From Chryseobacterium sp. MEBOG06 (lineage in GTDB: Bacteria > Bacteroidota > Bacteroidia > Flavobacteriales > Weeksellaceae), in contig NZ_CP084580.1 of NCBI RefSeq assembly GCF_021869765.1, forward strand, positions 5,208,001-5,272,000: 64,000 nucleotides of DNA, in the 5' to 3' direction. The translations under genes and the position numbers were made by a program. Position 1 is the first letter of the stretch, and every line of letters starts with the position of its first letter. Shown here piece by piece: positions 27,158-36,169 of the stretch. Under the pieces are notes generated by a model. It was not told the origin of the DNA. It saw only the letters and a program-made list of their open reading frames with translations, and did no database searches.

Positions 27158-27308
27158 AATATATCTCATTAGAACAAAGGCAACATTACCTTTTATTCAT
27201 TATCTAAATTACAAATATTTTACCAAAAATCAATTAATGACTTTATGGCAGAAAAAATTTTATTATCTTATTGAAAATGATTAAGTTTGTTATTCTTAAA
27301 ATTTTCTC

Positions 27309-27536
27309 ATGAATCCTGAAATTACCACTTATATCGGTTACTCAGCTTCGGTTTTTATCGTATTGAGTTTCATATTGAAAGATGTAAGAAAAATCAGAGT
27401 TGTCAATATGATTGGCTGTATTTGTTTTGTTATTTACGGTATCTTTAATGGAATGCTTTGGCCGGTTATTATTCCCAATGGGCTGATTAGTTTCATTCAG
27501 ATATACTATCTAATAATAGACAAGAAAGATTCATGA
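27309..27536 (+). CDS. Small YgjV-like membrane protein
   Basis: 75 residues with three hydrophobic helices (about 6-24, 32-48, 50-69) and the pattern YIGYSASVFIVLSFILKDVRKIRVVNMIG, which resembles half of the YgjV / CBU_0592-type small membrane family. Such Bacteroidota proteins are sometimes mislabelled uroporphyrinogen decarboxylase; nothing here supports that. Its stop overlaps the ATG of the following glycosyltransferase by 4 bases (ATGA), suggesting coupling. Confidence 0.75.
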   Translation: MNPEITTYIGYSASVFIVLSFILKDVRKIRVVNMIGCICFVIYGIFNGMLWPVIIPNGLISFIQIYYLIIDKKDS

Positions 27537-28630
27537 AGAAAAAAATAATAGTTTCTGCTTTTAGCAATCTGTATACTGATCAAAGAATAGAAAAAGTATG
27601 CAAAACCCTTTTTGATAACGGATATTCCATAGACCTTATAGGAAATGACTGGGGTGGAAATGAAAAAATGGAACGCCCATATTCTTTTTCGAGAATAGAG
27701 GTAAAGTCTAAAAGTCTAAAGACTGCTTATTTTGAATTCAACTGGAAGCTTTATAAAGAACTGAAGAAAAAAGCTGACAAAGACACCATACTTCTTGCTA
27801 ATGATATAGATGCACTTCTGCCAAATTATCTCATTGCAAAAAAACTTAATATCCCATTAGTCTTTGACAGCCATGAAATTTTTACGGAAATGCCTGCTAT
27901 ACAAAACAGGATGTCACAGAAATTCTGGAGGATGCTTGAAAGAAATCTGATTCCTAAATTGGAATTCATGATGACAGAAAGCCAAAGCTATGCAGAATGG
28001 TTTCATGAGAAATACAATGTAAACCCTGTTGTGGTACGAAATATTCCGAGGAAGATTCTTTCTGTACCCGAGATTCCGGATAATAGCCCTAAGATAATCC
28101 TATATCAGGGAGCGATCAACCAGTCTAGAGGAATTGAAAAAATGATTGTTGCAATGCACCATATTAAAGGTGCTGTTCTGAAAATAGCAGGGGATGGACC
28201 AAAGAAAAAAGAATATGAAGACCTTGTAGCACAGGAAAACCTTCAGGATAAAGTGTTTTTTCTCGGCAAGCTAAAACCGGAAAACCTTCGGGAAATTACA
28301 AAAACTGTCGATGCAGGATTCAGTCTTGAAGAAAATAACGGCGTGAGCTATTATTATTCTCTTCCTAATAAAGTCTGCGACTATATCCAGTCCAGGGTGC
28401 CTCTTGTGATGATTGACTTCCCTGAGATGCAGCGCATAAAAAATCAGTTTAATGTAGGCGAAATGATTACAGACCATCAGCCTGGTACCATTGAAAACGC
28501 GATCAGTAAAGTTCTAAACAACGGAAGATTGTTTTACCAAAACGAACTTAATAAGGCTGCAGACGTCTTCTGCTGGGAAAATGAGGAAAGGAATATCCTG
28601 CAACTTTTTGAAAAAGCATCCTGCAGATAA
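27533..28630 (+). CDS. Group 1 (GT4-like) glycosyltransferase
   Basis: 365 residues, GT-B fold. The N-domain carries SAFSNLYTDQRIEKVCKTLFDNGY and FDSHEIFTEMPAIQNR. The C-domain has ILYQGAINQSRGIEKMIVAM, LKIAGDGPKKKEYEDLV, VFFLGKLKPENLREI and LPNKVCDYIQSRVPLV, the last being the nucleotide-sugar binding region of the family with its E/D-containing helix partly changed. Donor and acceptor unknown. It heads a cluster with a GT9 and a GT2 enzyme and sufE, perhaps for surface polysaccharide. Confidence 0.88.
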   Translation: MKKKIIVSAFSNLYTDQRIEKVCKTLFDNGYSIDLIGNDWGGNEKMERPYSFSRIEVKSKSLKTAYFEFNWKLYKELKKKADKDTILLANDIDALLPNYLIAKKLNIPLVFDSHEIFTEMPAIQNRMSQKFWRMLERNLIPKLEFMMTESQSYAEWFHEKYNVNPVVVRNIPRKILSVPEIPDNSPKIILYQGAINQSRGIEKMIVAMHHIKGAVLKIAGDGPKKKEYEDLVAQENLQDKVFFLGKLKPENLREITKTVDAGFSLEENNGVSYYYSLPNKVCDYIQSRVPLVMIDFPEMQRIKNQFNVGEMITDHQPGTIENAISKVLNNGRLFYQNELNKAADVFCWENEERNILQLFEKASCR

Positions 28631-28646
28631 TTTTTACAAAATTGGT

Positions 28647-28654
28647 TATCTTTG
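28647..28654 (+). promoter_or_regulatory. Possible -7 box before sufE
   Basis: TATCTTTG fits TAnnTTTG and would give a start of transcription near 28660, just upstream of the sufE ATG at 28675 and too late for the TTG at 28666 to have much leader. No clear -33 element. Confidence 0.35.
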
Positions 28655-28674
28655 CATAAAGAAATTTGATTAAA

Positions 28675-29094
28675 ATGACCATTAAGGAAAAACAGCAGGA
28701 AATAATCGACGAATTTGCGTTTCTTGAAGATTGGGAGCAAAAGTATGAGTACATCATTGATCTTGGAAAAGAACTGAAGGGCTTGCCGGAAGAAAGAAAG
28801 ACAGATGAAAACCTTATTAAAGGCTGCCAGAGCAAGGTTTGGATTGATGCTGAATTTAAAGAAGGGAAACTTTTCTTTAATGCAGATTCAGATGGGATTT
28901 TGCCAAAAGGTATCGTTTCTCTTTTAGTGAGTATTTATAGTGGACACTCCACTCAGGAGATTCTGGATTCCGATTTCGAGTTTATAGCAGAAATAGGATT
29001 ACAAGAATTTCTCTCACCATCCAGAGCCAATGGATTGATGGCAATGACAAAACAAATCAAATTTTACGCAGTAGCCTACCAACTGAAATCATAA
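28675..29094 (+). CDS. sufE: SufE family Fe-S cluster assembly sulfur acceptor
   Basis: Accepts persulfide sulfur from cysteine desulfurase SufS and passes it to the SufBCD scaffold. 139 residues from the ATG at 28675. The acceptor is Cys51 in LIKGCQSKVW, the same position as in E. coli SufE; LSPSRANGLMAM near the C-terminus is also conserved. No other suf gene is close, so this copy is separate from the main suf operon. GT9 follows after 2 bases. Confidence 0.93.
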   Translation: MTIKEKQQEIIDEFAFLEDWEQKYEYIIDLGKELKGLPEERKTDENLIKGCQSKVWIDAEFKEGKLFFNADSDGILPKGIVSLLVSIYSGHSTQEILDSDFEFIAEIGLQEFLSPSRANGLMAMTKQIKFYAVAYQLKS

Positions 29095-29096
29095 CC

Positions 29097-30065
29097 GTGA
29101 CCAGAATTTTAGCATATCGTTTCTCGGCATTCGGAGATGTTGCAATGACAGTGCCTGTTTTCAGAGAATTTCTGGAACAGAATCCCGATGTGGAAATTGT
29201 TATGGTTTCAAGAAAAAACTTTGAAGCTCTTTTTGCGGGAATTCCCAATGTAATATTCAAAGGAATCGATGTAGATAACTATAAAGGATTCTTTGGATTG
29301 AGAAGGTTAAGTAATGAGCTGATCCGGGAATTTAACCCCGATTGTATTGCCAATCTTCATGATGTAATCAGAACAAAGGTTCTGGATAAAATCTACAGAA
29401 GAAAAGGACTTAAGGTTTTCAAAATAGATAAAGGGAAAGAAGAGAAGGAGCATCTTACAGACGTATGGAATCTGGATAAAGTACAGCTGAAGAAAACAGT
29501 AGAACGCTATGCTGATGTTTTTAGAAAAATGGGATTCAGGGTGGAACTTTCCCAAAAACTCAGACCACTTTCCAATCATAAATTGGGCATTGGTTTTGCT
29601 CCTTTTGCTCAGCATAAAGGAAAAATGCTGCCTTTAGAGAAGTCATTTGAACTGGCTAAAATTTTATCAGAAAAACATACTATATATTTCTTCGGAGGGG
29701 GGAAAAAAGAAACTGAAACTCTTGAAAAATGGGAACAGCAGATTCCTAATACAAAAAGTCTTTCCGGAAAATTAACTCTTGAAGAAGAACTCAACAAAAT
29801 TGCAGAACTGGAAATAATGATTTCTATGGATTCTGCCAATATGCACCTTGCAAGTCTTATGGGAACAAGATGCATCTCTATCTGGGGGGCAACGCATCCT
29901 TATGCCGGATTTTTAGGATTCGGGCAAAGTGAGGAAGATGTGGTTCAGGTAAAAGATCTTACCTGCAGGCCGTGTTCTGTGTTCGGAGATAAAGAGTGCT
30001 ACAGAGGAGATTGGGCATGTCTTGAGGAGTTTAGGATCCAAAAAGTCATTGATAAAATCAGATGA
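29097..30065 (+). CDS. Glycosyltransferase family 9 (heptosyltransferase-like)
   Basis: 322 residues with a GTG start, 2 bases after sufE. N-terminal AYRFSAFGDVAMTVPVFREF is the GT9 donor-domain opening; FAPFAQHKGKMLPLEKSFELAKIL and the C-terminal MISMDSANMHLASLMGTRCISIWGATHPY are characteristic of LPS heptosyltransferases. Cys-rich end CRPCSVFGDKECYRGDWACL is conserved in the Bacteroidota group. It probably adds a sugar to lipopolysaccharide core. The following GT2 gene starts 1 base later. Confidence 0.92.
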   Translation: MTRILAYRFSAFGDVAMTVPVFREFLEQNPDVEIVMVSRKNFEALFAGIPNVIFKGIDVDNYKGFFGLRRLSNELIREFNPDCIANLHDVIRTKVLDKIYRRKGLKVFKIDKGKEEKEHLTDVWNLDKVQLKKTVERYADVFRKMGFRVELSQKLRPLSNHKLGIGFAPFAQHKGKMLPLEKSFELAKILSEKHTIYFFGGGKKETETLEKWEQQIPNTKSLSGKLTLEEELNKIAELEIMISMDSANMHLASLMGTRCISIWGATHPYAGFLGFGQSEEDVVQVKDLTCRPCSVFGDKECYRGDWACLEEFRIQKVIDKIR

Positions 30066-30066
30066 C

Positions 30067-30966
30067 ATGAAGATATCAATCTGTATTCCTGTTTATAATT
30101 TTGATGTTCGTGAGCTTGTTTTTACTTTGAAAAATGAAGTTGAAGAGAGTGGGGTAGATGCTGAGATCATTCTGATTGATGATGCTTCGAAAAACAGTTT
30201 CAAAGAATTGAACAGAGAAGTTCACGATAGTGTACAAAAATTTATATTTCTTGAAAAAAACATAGGAAGATCTCAAATCCGTAATCTTTTTCTTAAATAT
30301 TCTACAGGAGAATATCTTCTGTTTCTGGATTGTGACGGAAAGATTGTCAATGAGAATTTCTTAAAAAAATACATTCAGTTTATACAGGATAACCCAGGTA
30401 CTCAGGTTATTTATGGAGGCAGGAAGGTTCTGGATTCTTTTCCGGATCAAAATCATTTGCTAAGATGGAAATTTGCTGTTGAAAGAGAAAACCTTTCACT
30501 GGCATTGCGTCTGGAGAAACCTTATTTGAGCTTCCAGACTAATAATTTTGTGATTCAAAAAGCTGTGCTTGAAAAAATTGCCTTTAATCCCCAATTTCAA
30601 AAGTATGGATATGAAGACCTTCTGTTTGCAATGGATTTAAAATCTGAAAAGGTAAAGATTGACCATATTGATGATCCTATTCTCAATAATGATTTAGAAG
30701 AAAACGGAGTCTATCTTGGAAAAGTGGAAGAGTCTGTAGAAAGTCTGGCTGAAATGCTTAAAGACGAAGACCTCCGTTCAAGGCTTTCTGAAGTCAAGCT
30801 GGTGAAATTGTATCACCAGATTGATTCCACTCCATTTAAGCCTTTTCTTGGCCTTATTTTTTGGACAAAAGATACTTATCTTAAAAAACAGCTTTTAAAA
30901 GGAAATTGCAGCCTTCGTTATCTTGATCTTTATAAGCTGGGACTTCTCATTCGGAAAATGAAATAA
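30067..30966 (+). CDS. Family 2 glycosyltransferase
   Basis: 299 residues from the ATG at 30067, 1 base after the GT9 stop (an upstream in-frame start at 30022 would overlap GT9). GT-A fold: ISICIPVYNFDV, LIDDASKNSFKELN, NIGRSQIRN and the metal-binding LLFLDCDGK (DxD type; here D-C-D) are visible, followed by a family-specific C-terminal region with KYGYEDLLFAMDL. Part of a GT4-sufE-GT9-GT2 run likely active in surface glycan synthesis. Confidence 0.9.
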   Translation: MKISICIPVYNFDVRELVFTLKNEVEESGVDAEIILIDDASKNSFKELNREVHDSVQKFIFLEKNIGRSQIRNLFLKYSTGEYLLFLDCDGKIVNENFLKKYIQFIQDNPGTQVIYGGRKVLDSFPDQNHLLRWKFAVERENLSLALRLEKPYLSFQTNNFVIQKAVLEKIAFNPQFQKYGYEDLLFAMDLKSEKVKIDHIDDPILNNDLEENGVYLGKVEESVESLAEMLKDEDLRSRLSEVKLVKLYHQIDSTPFKPFLGLIFWTKDTYLKKQLLKGNCSLRYLDLYKLGLLIRKMK

Positions 30967-31002
30967 AAGGTATTGATTTTTGTACTTTGAAGTTGCTTTT
31001 AG

Positions 31003-31046
31003 AAAAAAAACTCGGAATTGATTGTAAATCAATTCCGAGTTTTTAT
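31003..31046. terminator. Bidirectional terminator after the glycosyltransferase operon
   Basis: Perfect 15-bp stem AACTCGGAATTGATT / AATCAATTCCGAGTT with loop GTA, preceded by A8 and followed by T-rich DNA, between convergent genes. Confidence 0.9.
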
Positions 31047-31061
31047 TGACGGCCAATAAAA

Positions 31062-32525
31062 TTATTTCTTTATTATTTTTTTAGAAACTACTTTGTCATC
31101 ATGCCTTTTGCCTTTAATAAAATAAATTCCTTTATTTAGTTGGCTAATATCAAGAATTTGTTCTTTGTCTTTAAATTGAGTTTTTATTTCAATTTTCCTA
31201 CCATCAATGGATAAAAGCTCTATATTAGTAAGGCCTTTCACAAAAACTTTGTCTTCTGCAGGGTTGGGATAAATTATTGTATAATCAGGGTATTTATTTT
31301 CTATTGTTGAAAGAACTTCACCAATATAGAATCTTCTCATTATAAGTTTCCAGTTGAGTTGGGAACAGTAATAGTTTTCCATATTTTCAGCAATAATTAA
31401 TCGATTCCCTTGAATAAGCGTCTTTGTTGAACCATGAGGACCAGCTAGTTTATTGATTAATATATAGCCATTTCCATTATAAGTTGTATCAATATTTCCA
31501 TTGATATTTATCTTTCCCAGAAGAAACGTGGTTGCATTTCTATCCGCAAAAACATAAAAATTATTATTGACAAAATGAACATCGGTAATACCGGCAACAT
31601 TTTGAGGAAACTTATAGCCATTACTGAAGGAAGGATCTAGAGTTGCGTTAGATAAAACTTTAAACATTAAAAGTCTATCGGTGATAATGATAATGCCGTT
31701 GTCAGGAGTGATAAAGGTAAAAGTATCATTGGTAGTATTAGATACATAATTAGTTATTGTTAAAAGCCCGTTTGTTCCAAAATTGGAAATTGGATTTCCA
31801 TTTGGATTGGTTTTAAAAACAATGATATTGGCATCATTATATACTAAGCTAGTGCTAATTTTTCCCGTAAACATATAATTACCCTCATTGTCTATATCAG
31901 TTTTAGCTATAATGAGATTGGGCTGATTGGCAAATTCAATTTTACCACTAGTACCAAAGGAAACGTCTGAAGTACCATTTTGATGATATTTGAAAATAGC
32001 AGAGTATACTTTGTTGTCAAAATTTACTTTAACAGCATTAATGATAATTTCGTTATTAAGAGATTCTTTCCAATCACGGATGTTATAGGGATAGGGTAAT
32101 GTAATATAGCCATTCACCCCCCAAGAAGTAATAAGATTACCATTAACGTCAACTTTCGATAAAGTAGAATATTGATTTAGTATAAAATAATTGCCGTCCC
32201 TTGATGGTTTCATCCTGTTGACAATAGCTGAATTGTCTAAAACACCGTTCTGGTTGTAAGAAGTATCTAACGTTCCCTCCTGGTTAAATTTAGAAAGAAT
32301 TCCTGTGTAATTGCTTGTTGAGCTACATCCCCAATTGGACACGCCTCCCACAAGAAAATCATTGTTTGGGAGAAGATTCATATTATAAGCCTGAAATCCT
32401 TTGACAGGTGGGCTAAATGTGAATTCTGTTGATCCACTATTTCCAAAGGTCATATCCTGAGTTCCAAGAGTCTGACTTTTTATAGAAGTTATAATAAATA
32501 AGGAAAGTATAAAAAGTTTTTTCAT
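31062..32525 (-). CDS. T9SS-exported delta-60-repeat protein
   Basis: 487 residues. Signal peptide MKKLFILSLFIITSIKSQ. The body consists of delta-60-like repeats: recurring TSFG or D-x-S(F/Y)-x-x-x-G patterns after glycine (DTSYNQNGVLD, DVSFGTSGKIEF, DPSFSNGYKF, DTTYNGNGYI) spaced about 50-60 residues. The last 75 residues form a type A Por sorting domain (YPNPAEDKVFVKGL, ISQLNKGIYFIKG, KVVSKKIIKK), which targets the protein through the type IX system to the cell surface or medium. Ligand or enzyme activity unknown. The promoter region lies beside the tRNA terminator. Confidence 0.9.
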   Translation of the reverse strand: MKKLFILSLFIITSIKSQTLGTQDMTFGNSGSTEFTFSPPVKGFQAYNMNLLPNNDFLVGGVSNWGCSSTSNYTGILSKFNQEGTLDTSYNQNGVLDNSAIVNRMKPSRDGNYFILNQYSTLSKVDVNGNLITSWGVNGYITLPYPYNIRDWKESLNNEIIINAVKVNFDNKVYSAIFKYHQNGTSDVSFGTSGKIEFANQPNLIIAKTDIDNEGNYMFTGKISTSLVYNDANIIVFKTNPNGNPISNFGTNGLLTITNYVSNTTNDTFTFITPDNGIIIITDRLLMFKVLSNATLDPSFSNGYKFPQNVAGITDVHFVNNNFYVFADRNATTFLLGKININGNIDTTYNGNGYILINKLAGPHGSTKTLIQGNRLIIAENMENYYCSQLNWKLIMRRFYIGEVLSTIENKYPDYTIIYPNPAEDKVFVKGLTNIELLSIDGRKIEIKTQFKDKEQILDISQLNKGIYFIKGKRHDDKVVSKKIIKK

Positions 32526-32546
32526 AGATTTTTTAGTTTATATATA

Positions 32547-32580
32547 ACAAAAAAATCTCCCAGTTTCCTGAGAGATTTTG
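32547..32580 (-). terminator. Terminator of the folC-tRNA-Val unit
   Basis: On the minus strand AAAATCTC-T-CAG / CTG-GGAGATTTT-type stem with one mismatch and a short GAAA-containing loop is followed by T7. It begins directly behind the second tRNA and stops before the T9SS protein gene. Confidence 0.75.
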
Positions 32581-32655
32581 TGGGCCCTGAGGGATTCGAA
32601 CCCCCGACCCTCTGGGTGTAAACCAGATGCTCTGAACCAACTGAGCTAAGAGCCC
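32581..32655 (-). tRNA. tRNA-Val (UAC), copy 2
   Basis: 75 bases, read on the minus strand. Acceptor GGGCTCT pairs with AGGGCCC (one G-U), the D-arm has GCTCAGTTGGTTCAGAGC, the anticodon loop TTTACAC gives UAC, and the T-arm is GGGGGTTCGAATCCCTC. Discriminator A; CCA is not encoded. The sequence is identical to the copy 35 bases away. Confidence 0.97.
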
Positions 32656-32690
32656 TGAAATTTTTTGAAAGGCTTCAGTATCCTTTTTAG

Positions 32691-32765
32691 TGGGCCCTGA
32701 GGGATTCGAACCCCCGACCCTCTGGGTGTAAACCAGATGCTCTGAACCAACTGAGCTAAGAGCCC
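32691..32765 (-). tRNA. tRNA-Val (UAC), copy 1
   Basis: Identical 75-base tRNA-Val with anticodon UAC and no encoded CCA, separated from the second copy by a 35-base AT-rich spacer. Both lie downstream of folC on the same strand with 41 bases between, so they may be cotranscribed with it or start from a short promoter there. Confidence 0.97.
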
Positions 32766-32806
32766 CTATACTTGTTTCCTTGTTTAGAGTGGTGCAAATA
32801 TACAAC

Positions 32807-34051
32807 TTATTCAGTAATCTCCAAATTTTTTTCTAAAAAATCTCCAACAACAAAGTTGCTTCCGCCGATAAAAATCATTTCTTCTTTTGTACATCGTTCT
32901 TTTGCAGCTAGATACGCTTCTTGTACAGAATTAAAAATTTTATAAAAAATTTTCGCCTCCTGAAGTAGATTTTCATAATCTTCCGGGTGTCTTCCCCTGT
33001 TGACAGATGGTTTTGCAAAATAAAACTCAGAATTTTCAGGAAGTAAATCCATCACTTCATCTATTTTTTTATCATTTACAAACCCCAAAATGACATGCTT
33101 GTGCCTGTCAATTGAATTAAGTTGCGAAAAAACGTGCTCCAAACCTGCCTGATTATGTCCCGTATCGCAAATGATAAGCGGATCTTTTGAGAATTCAAAC
33201 CAACGGCCTATAAAACCTGTATTCTGATGAACGTTTAGCAGTCCTTTTTCAAGATCTTCGTTCGTAATGTTTATTTCTAACTTCTTTAATTCTTCTACTA
33301 TAGCCAGTACCACTTTAATGTTCTTCTTCTGATAGTTTCCTTTCAGATCAGAAGTAAGCTCACTCTGGATGAATGTGGCATCTGTAAAAGGTGCATTTTC
33401 TTCAAGAGCTTTCTTTCTGAGAATATTTTTGACCACATCATTGTCATCGCCGGAGATGATAGGGATGTGGCTTTTTATAATTCCCGCCTTCTCTCCGGCA
33501 ATCTCTTCAATAGTATCACCCAAAATATTCTGATGATCAAGCTGAACGTTCGTAATGGCTGAAATCAGGGGTTGAATAATATTGGTTGAATCCAGTCTTC
33601 CCCCCAGTCCCACTTCAATAATGGCAAAATCTACCTGTTGCTGATAAAAATATTCAAACGCCATGATTGTAGTGAACTCAAAAAAAGAAGGACGGATATC
33701 TTCCGGAATACTTTTAAGTTTCTGAATAAAATCAAAGACAAATTCTTTATTGCAGTTTTTCCCATTAACCTTGATTCGCTCTGTAAAGTCGATAAGATGC
33801 GGTGAATTGTAAAGCCCCACTTTATAACCTGCTTCCTGAAGAACTGAAGCCAGCATATTGCTTGAAGAGCCCTTTCCGTTGGTTCCTCCGATATGGATAC
33901 ACTGTATCTTTTCCTGAGGATTTCCAAAGAAAGCACAAAGCTTGGTAATATTATCAAGTCCCGGTTTGTAAGCCTTCTGCCCATCTACCTGATAGTTGGG
34001 CATCTGCACGAAAAGCCAATCGATAGCTTCCTGATATTGTTCATTTGTCAT
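32807..34051 (-). CDS. folC: Bifunctional folylpolyglutamate synthase/dihydrofolate synthase
   Basis: Adds L-glutamate to dihydropteroate and to folates using ATP. 414 residues. The P-loop HIGGTNGKGSSSNMLASVL (about 57-75), LYNSPHLIDFTERIKVNG, FAIIEVGLGGRLDSTNI, the DHQNILG motif (with GEKAGIIK) and DTGHNQAG are all present in the Mur-ligase order. The final domain ends GSNFVVGDFLE. It precedes the two tRNA-Val genes on the same strand. Confidence 0.94.
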   Translation of the reverse strand: MTNEQYQEAIDWLFVQMPNYQVDGQKAYKPGLDNITKLCAFFGNPQEKIQCIHIGGTNGKGSSSNMLASVLQEAGYKVGLYNSPHLIDFTERIKVNGKNCNKEFVFDFIQKLKSIPEDIRPSFFEFTTIMAFEYFYQQQVDFAIIEVGLGGRLDSTNIIQPLISAITNVQLDHQNILGDTIEEIAGEKAGIIKSHIPIISGDDNDVVKNILRKKALEENAPFTDATFIQSELTSDLKGNYQKKNIKVVLAIVEELKKLEINITNEDLEKGLLNVHQNTGFIGRWFEFSKDPLIICDTGHNQAGLEHVFSQLNSIDRHKHVILGFVNDKKIDEVMDLLPENSEFYFAKPSVNRGRHPEDYENLLQEAKIFYKIFNSVQEAYLAAKERCTKEEMIFIGGSNFVVGDFLEKNLEITE

Positions 34052-34234
34052 GGTACAAAATTCTCAAAAGTTTTTTTAAAATAAAATATAATTTTTCAAT
34101 CTGTAACTTTTTTATATTTAATTCGTCTAATATTGAAAAATCTTAATAGGGAATCGCTCTCATTTGGAGATACCAATATTGATGAAGAAGACGCGATTTC
34201 ATAGGACCATTAAAAAACAAATAAACATATACAT

Positions 34235-35575
34235 ATGAAAAAAGTTTGGATTATCGTTTTCGGATTGGGTTATCTGGGTTTAAACGCTCAGAAGAAATGG
34301 TCCTTAGAAGAATGCGTAAGCTATGCAGTGGAGCATAATCTTCAGGTTATCCAAAATAAATATAACAAGCAATCGCAGGATGCAAGCCTTAAAATTGCTA
34401 AAAAAGGCTATTTACCATCTGTTTCAGGGAGTTTAGGAAATACGGTCAGCTTTGGACAGACGTCGTTCGGAACAGGAAGTTTAAGAAATGACAGGTTCAG
34501 TAATAATGCCAGTGTTGGAGCTGATGTTTTGGTGTACAATAATGGCAGAATGGAAAAGACGGTAAGAAAAAGTCAGTTTGATTTAGAGGCAAGTCTTTAT
34601 GATGTAGAAACCATTAAAAATGATATCTCTCTACAGATAGCACAGCAGTATCTAACCACACTTCTAAATAAAGAAATTGTGAAGATCTCCGAAAGTGCTG
34701 TGGGAAATGCACAAAAACAATACGACAGAGCAAAAATTACAACAAACGTAGGAACAACCTCTCAAACTGTTCTCGCTGAAGCGGAAGCTGCCTTAGCAAG
34801 AGAGAAGCAGAATTTAAAAACGGCTGAGGTGAACGTGGGAAGAAGTTTGTTTGCTTTGGTTCAGCTTTTACAATTATCTGATTATAAGAATTTTGATGTG
34901 GAAGATGTCGCTGTTTCAGATCAGTTAGCTCCTGAACTTAAATCTGTGGATGAAGTTTTAGCCATAGCCTATGAATCTCAACCTCAAATAAAAGCTGCTG
35001 TAAGCAGGATCAATTCGGCAGAAGCTCAGACCGAAGTTTCGAAAACCGCTTTTTGGCCTACTATAACGGCTAGTGTAGGAGTAGGAACTTTCTATAACAA
35101 CCTTTTGAATACTGATAATATAGGAAATGAGTTTATCTACGTAAAGGAAAAAGGATTCTTTCAGCAGTATAAAGACAACTTTGGACAGCAGGCCAGTGTT
35201 TCTGTGAATATTCCTATTTTCAATAAAGGAATAACAAAACTCCAGGTAGAGCAATCCAGAATAAATGAAAGTATTGCCAAAAATACATGGGAACAACAGA
35301 AACAGACTGTAAGACAAAATGTACAGAAGGCCCAGTTTGATGCAGATGCTAACTATGAAAGCTATCTGGCAGCGGTAGAAGCGGAAAAAAGCTCAAAACT
35401 TGCTCTTGAGTTTGCAGATAAAAGCTATGCAGTGGGAAGAACAACTATTTATGATGTAAATGTCGCAAGAAATAATTATGCAAATGCACAGGGATCAGTA
35501 GCACAGGCGAAATATAATTACCTTTTTAGTCTTAAACTATTGAATTTCTATGCAGGAATTCCGTTAAGTTTGTAA
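34235..35575 (+). CDS. TolC family outer membrane protein
   Basis: 446 residues. Signal peptide MKKVWIIVFGLGYLGLNAQ. Two OEP repeats of coiled-coil helices with outer-membrane strands: the first starts WSLEECVSYAVEHNLQVIQNK, the second near SQPQIKAAVSRINSAEAQTEVSK and ends AQAKYNYLFSLKLLNFYAGI. This is an export duct for an RND, ABC or type I system. No inner-membrane pump or adaptor gene is adjacent, so its partner is elsewhere. The 180-base upstream region contains an AATCGC/GCGATT pair but no clear promoter. Confidence 0.92.
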   Translation: MKKVWIIVFGLGYLGLNAQKKWSLEECVSYAVEHNLQVIQNKYNKQSQDASLKIAKKGYLPSVSGSLGNTVSFGQTSFGTGSLRNDRFSNNASVGADVLVYNNGRMEKTVRKSQFDLEASLYDVETIKNDISLQIAQQYLTTLLNKEIVKISESAVGNAQKQYDRAKITTNVGTTSQTVLAEAEAALAREKQNLKTAEVNVGRSLFALVQLLQLSDYKNFDVEDVAVSDQLAPELKSVDEVLAIAYESQPQIKAAVSRINSAEAQTEVSKTAFWPTITASVGVGTFYNNLLNTDNIGNEFIYVKEKGFFQQYKDNFGQQASVSVNIPIFNKGITKLQVEQSRINESIAKNTWEQQKQTVRQNVQKAQFDADANYESYLAAVEAEKSSKLALEFADKSYAVGRTTIYDVNVARNNYANAQGSVAQAKYNYLFSLKLLNFYAGIPLSL

Positions 35576-35576
35576 A

Positions 35577-36167
35577 ATGTCTATCCAATCACTAGAAAAA
35601 TATTTACCTCAAAATACACTTAAATACTTAAGGATATGGTTTTCAGATTACTATATTCATATAAAAGTTACACGAAATAGAAATTCTAAACTGGGAGATT
35701 ACAGAAAGCTCCCAGACAATTCTCATGAAATTACAGTCAATTCTACATTAACTCCTCAGCTTTTTTTCTTTGTGCTCACCCATGAACTGGCGCATTTGAT
35801 TGCCTTTGAAAAATATGGACGCAGAATTTCACCTCATGGCAGTGAGTGGAAAGAAACGTATAAAAATATGCTTCTTGAAAGCCTTGAAGTCTATGACGAA
35901 GATTTGAAACCAGTCATCGTAAAGTTTTCAAAATCACCAAAGGCAAATTTCATGGCAAGCCCGGATCTTGTACGGTATTTTCATACTGAAAAACAAGACG
36001 ATAGGCTCCAGTTTATTGAAGAACTTCAGAAGGGTGAGTTTTTTATCTATCGCAACGAAAAGTATTTATTCGAAGGTCTGGTTAAAAAAAACTATCTTTG
36101 TCAGAACCTGGCTACCGGAAGAAAGTATTCTTTCAAACCTTTGGCCAGGGTAGAAAAATGTAGCTAA
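35577..36167 (+). CDS. SprT-like zinc metalloprotease domain protein
   Basis: 196 residues starting 1 base after the tolC-like stop. The zincin motif HELAH is at residues 69-73 (LTHELAHLIAFEKYG), with PHGSEWKETYKNM following as in SprT/Spartan-like domains. A C-terminal zinc-ribbon-like region is reduced (NYLCQNLATGRKYSF). SprT-like proteases act on DNA-protein crosslinks in some organisms; the bacterial role is unclear. Likely cotranscribed with the gene upstream and manC. Confidence 0.88.
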   Translation: MSIQSLEKYLPQNTLKYLRIWFSDYYIHIKVTRNRNSKLGDYRKLPDNSHEITVNSTLTPQLFFFVLTHELAHLIAFEKYGRRISPHGSEWKETYKNMLLESLEVYDEDLKPVIVKFSKSPKANFMASPDLVRYFHTEKQDDRLQFIEELQKGEFFIYRNEKYLFEGLVKKNYLCQNLATGRKYSFKPLARVEKCS

Positions 36168-36169
36168 GA

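Noticed and set aside
32533..32805. 90-codon open frame on the minus strand
   Set aside because: It runs through both tRNA-Val genes; the repeated peptide segments are translations of the tRNA sequence.
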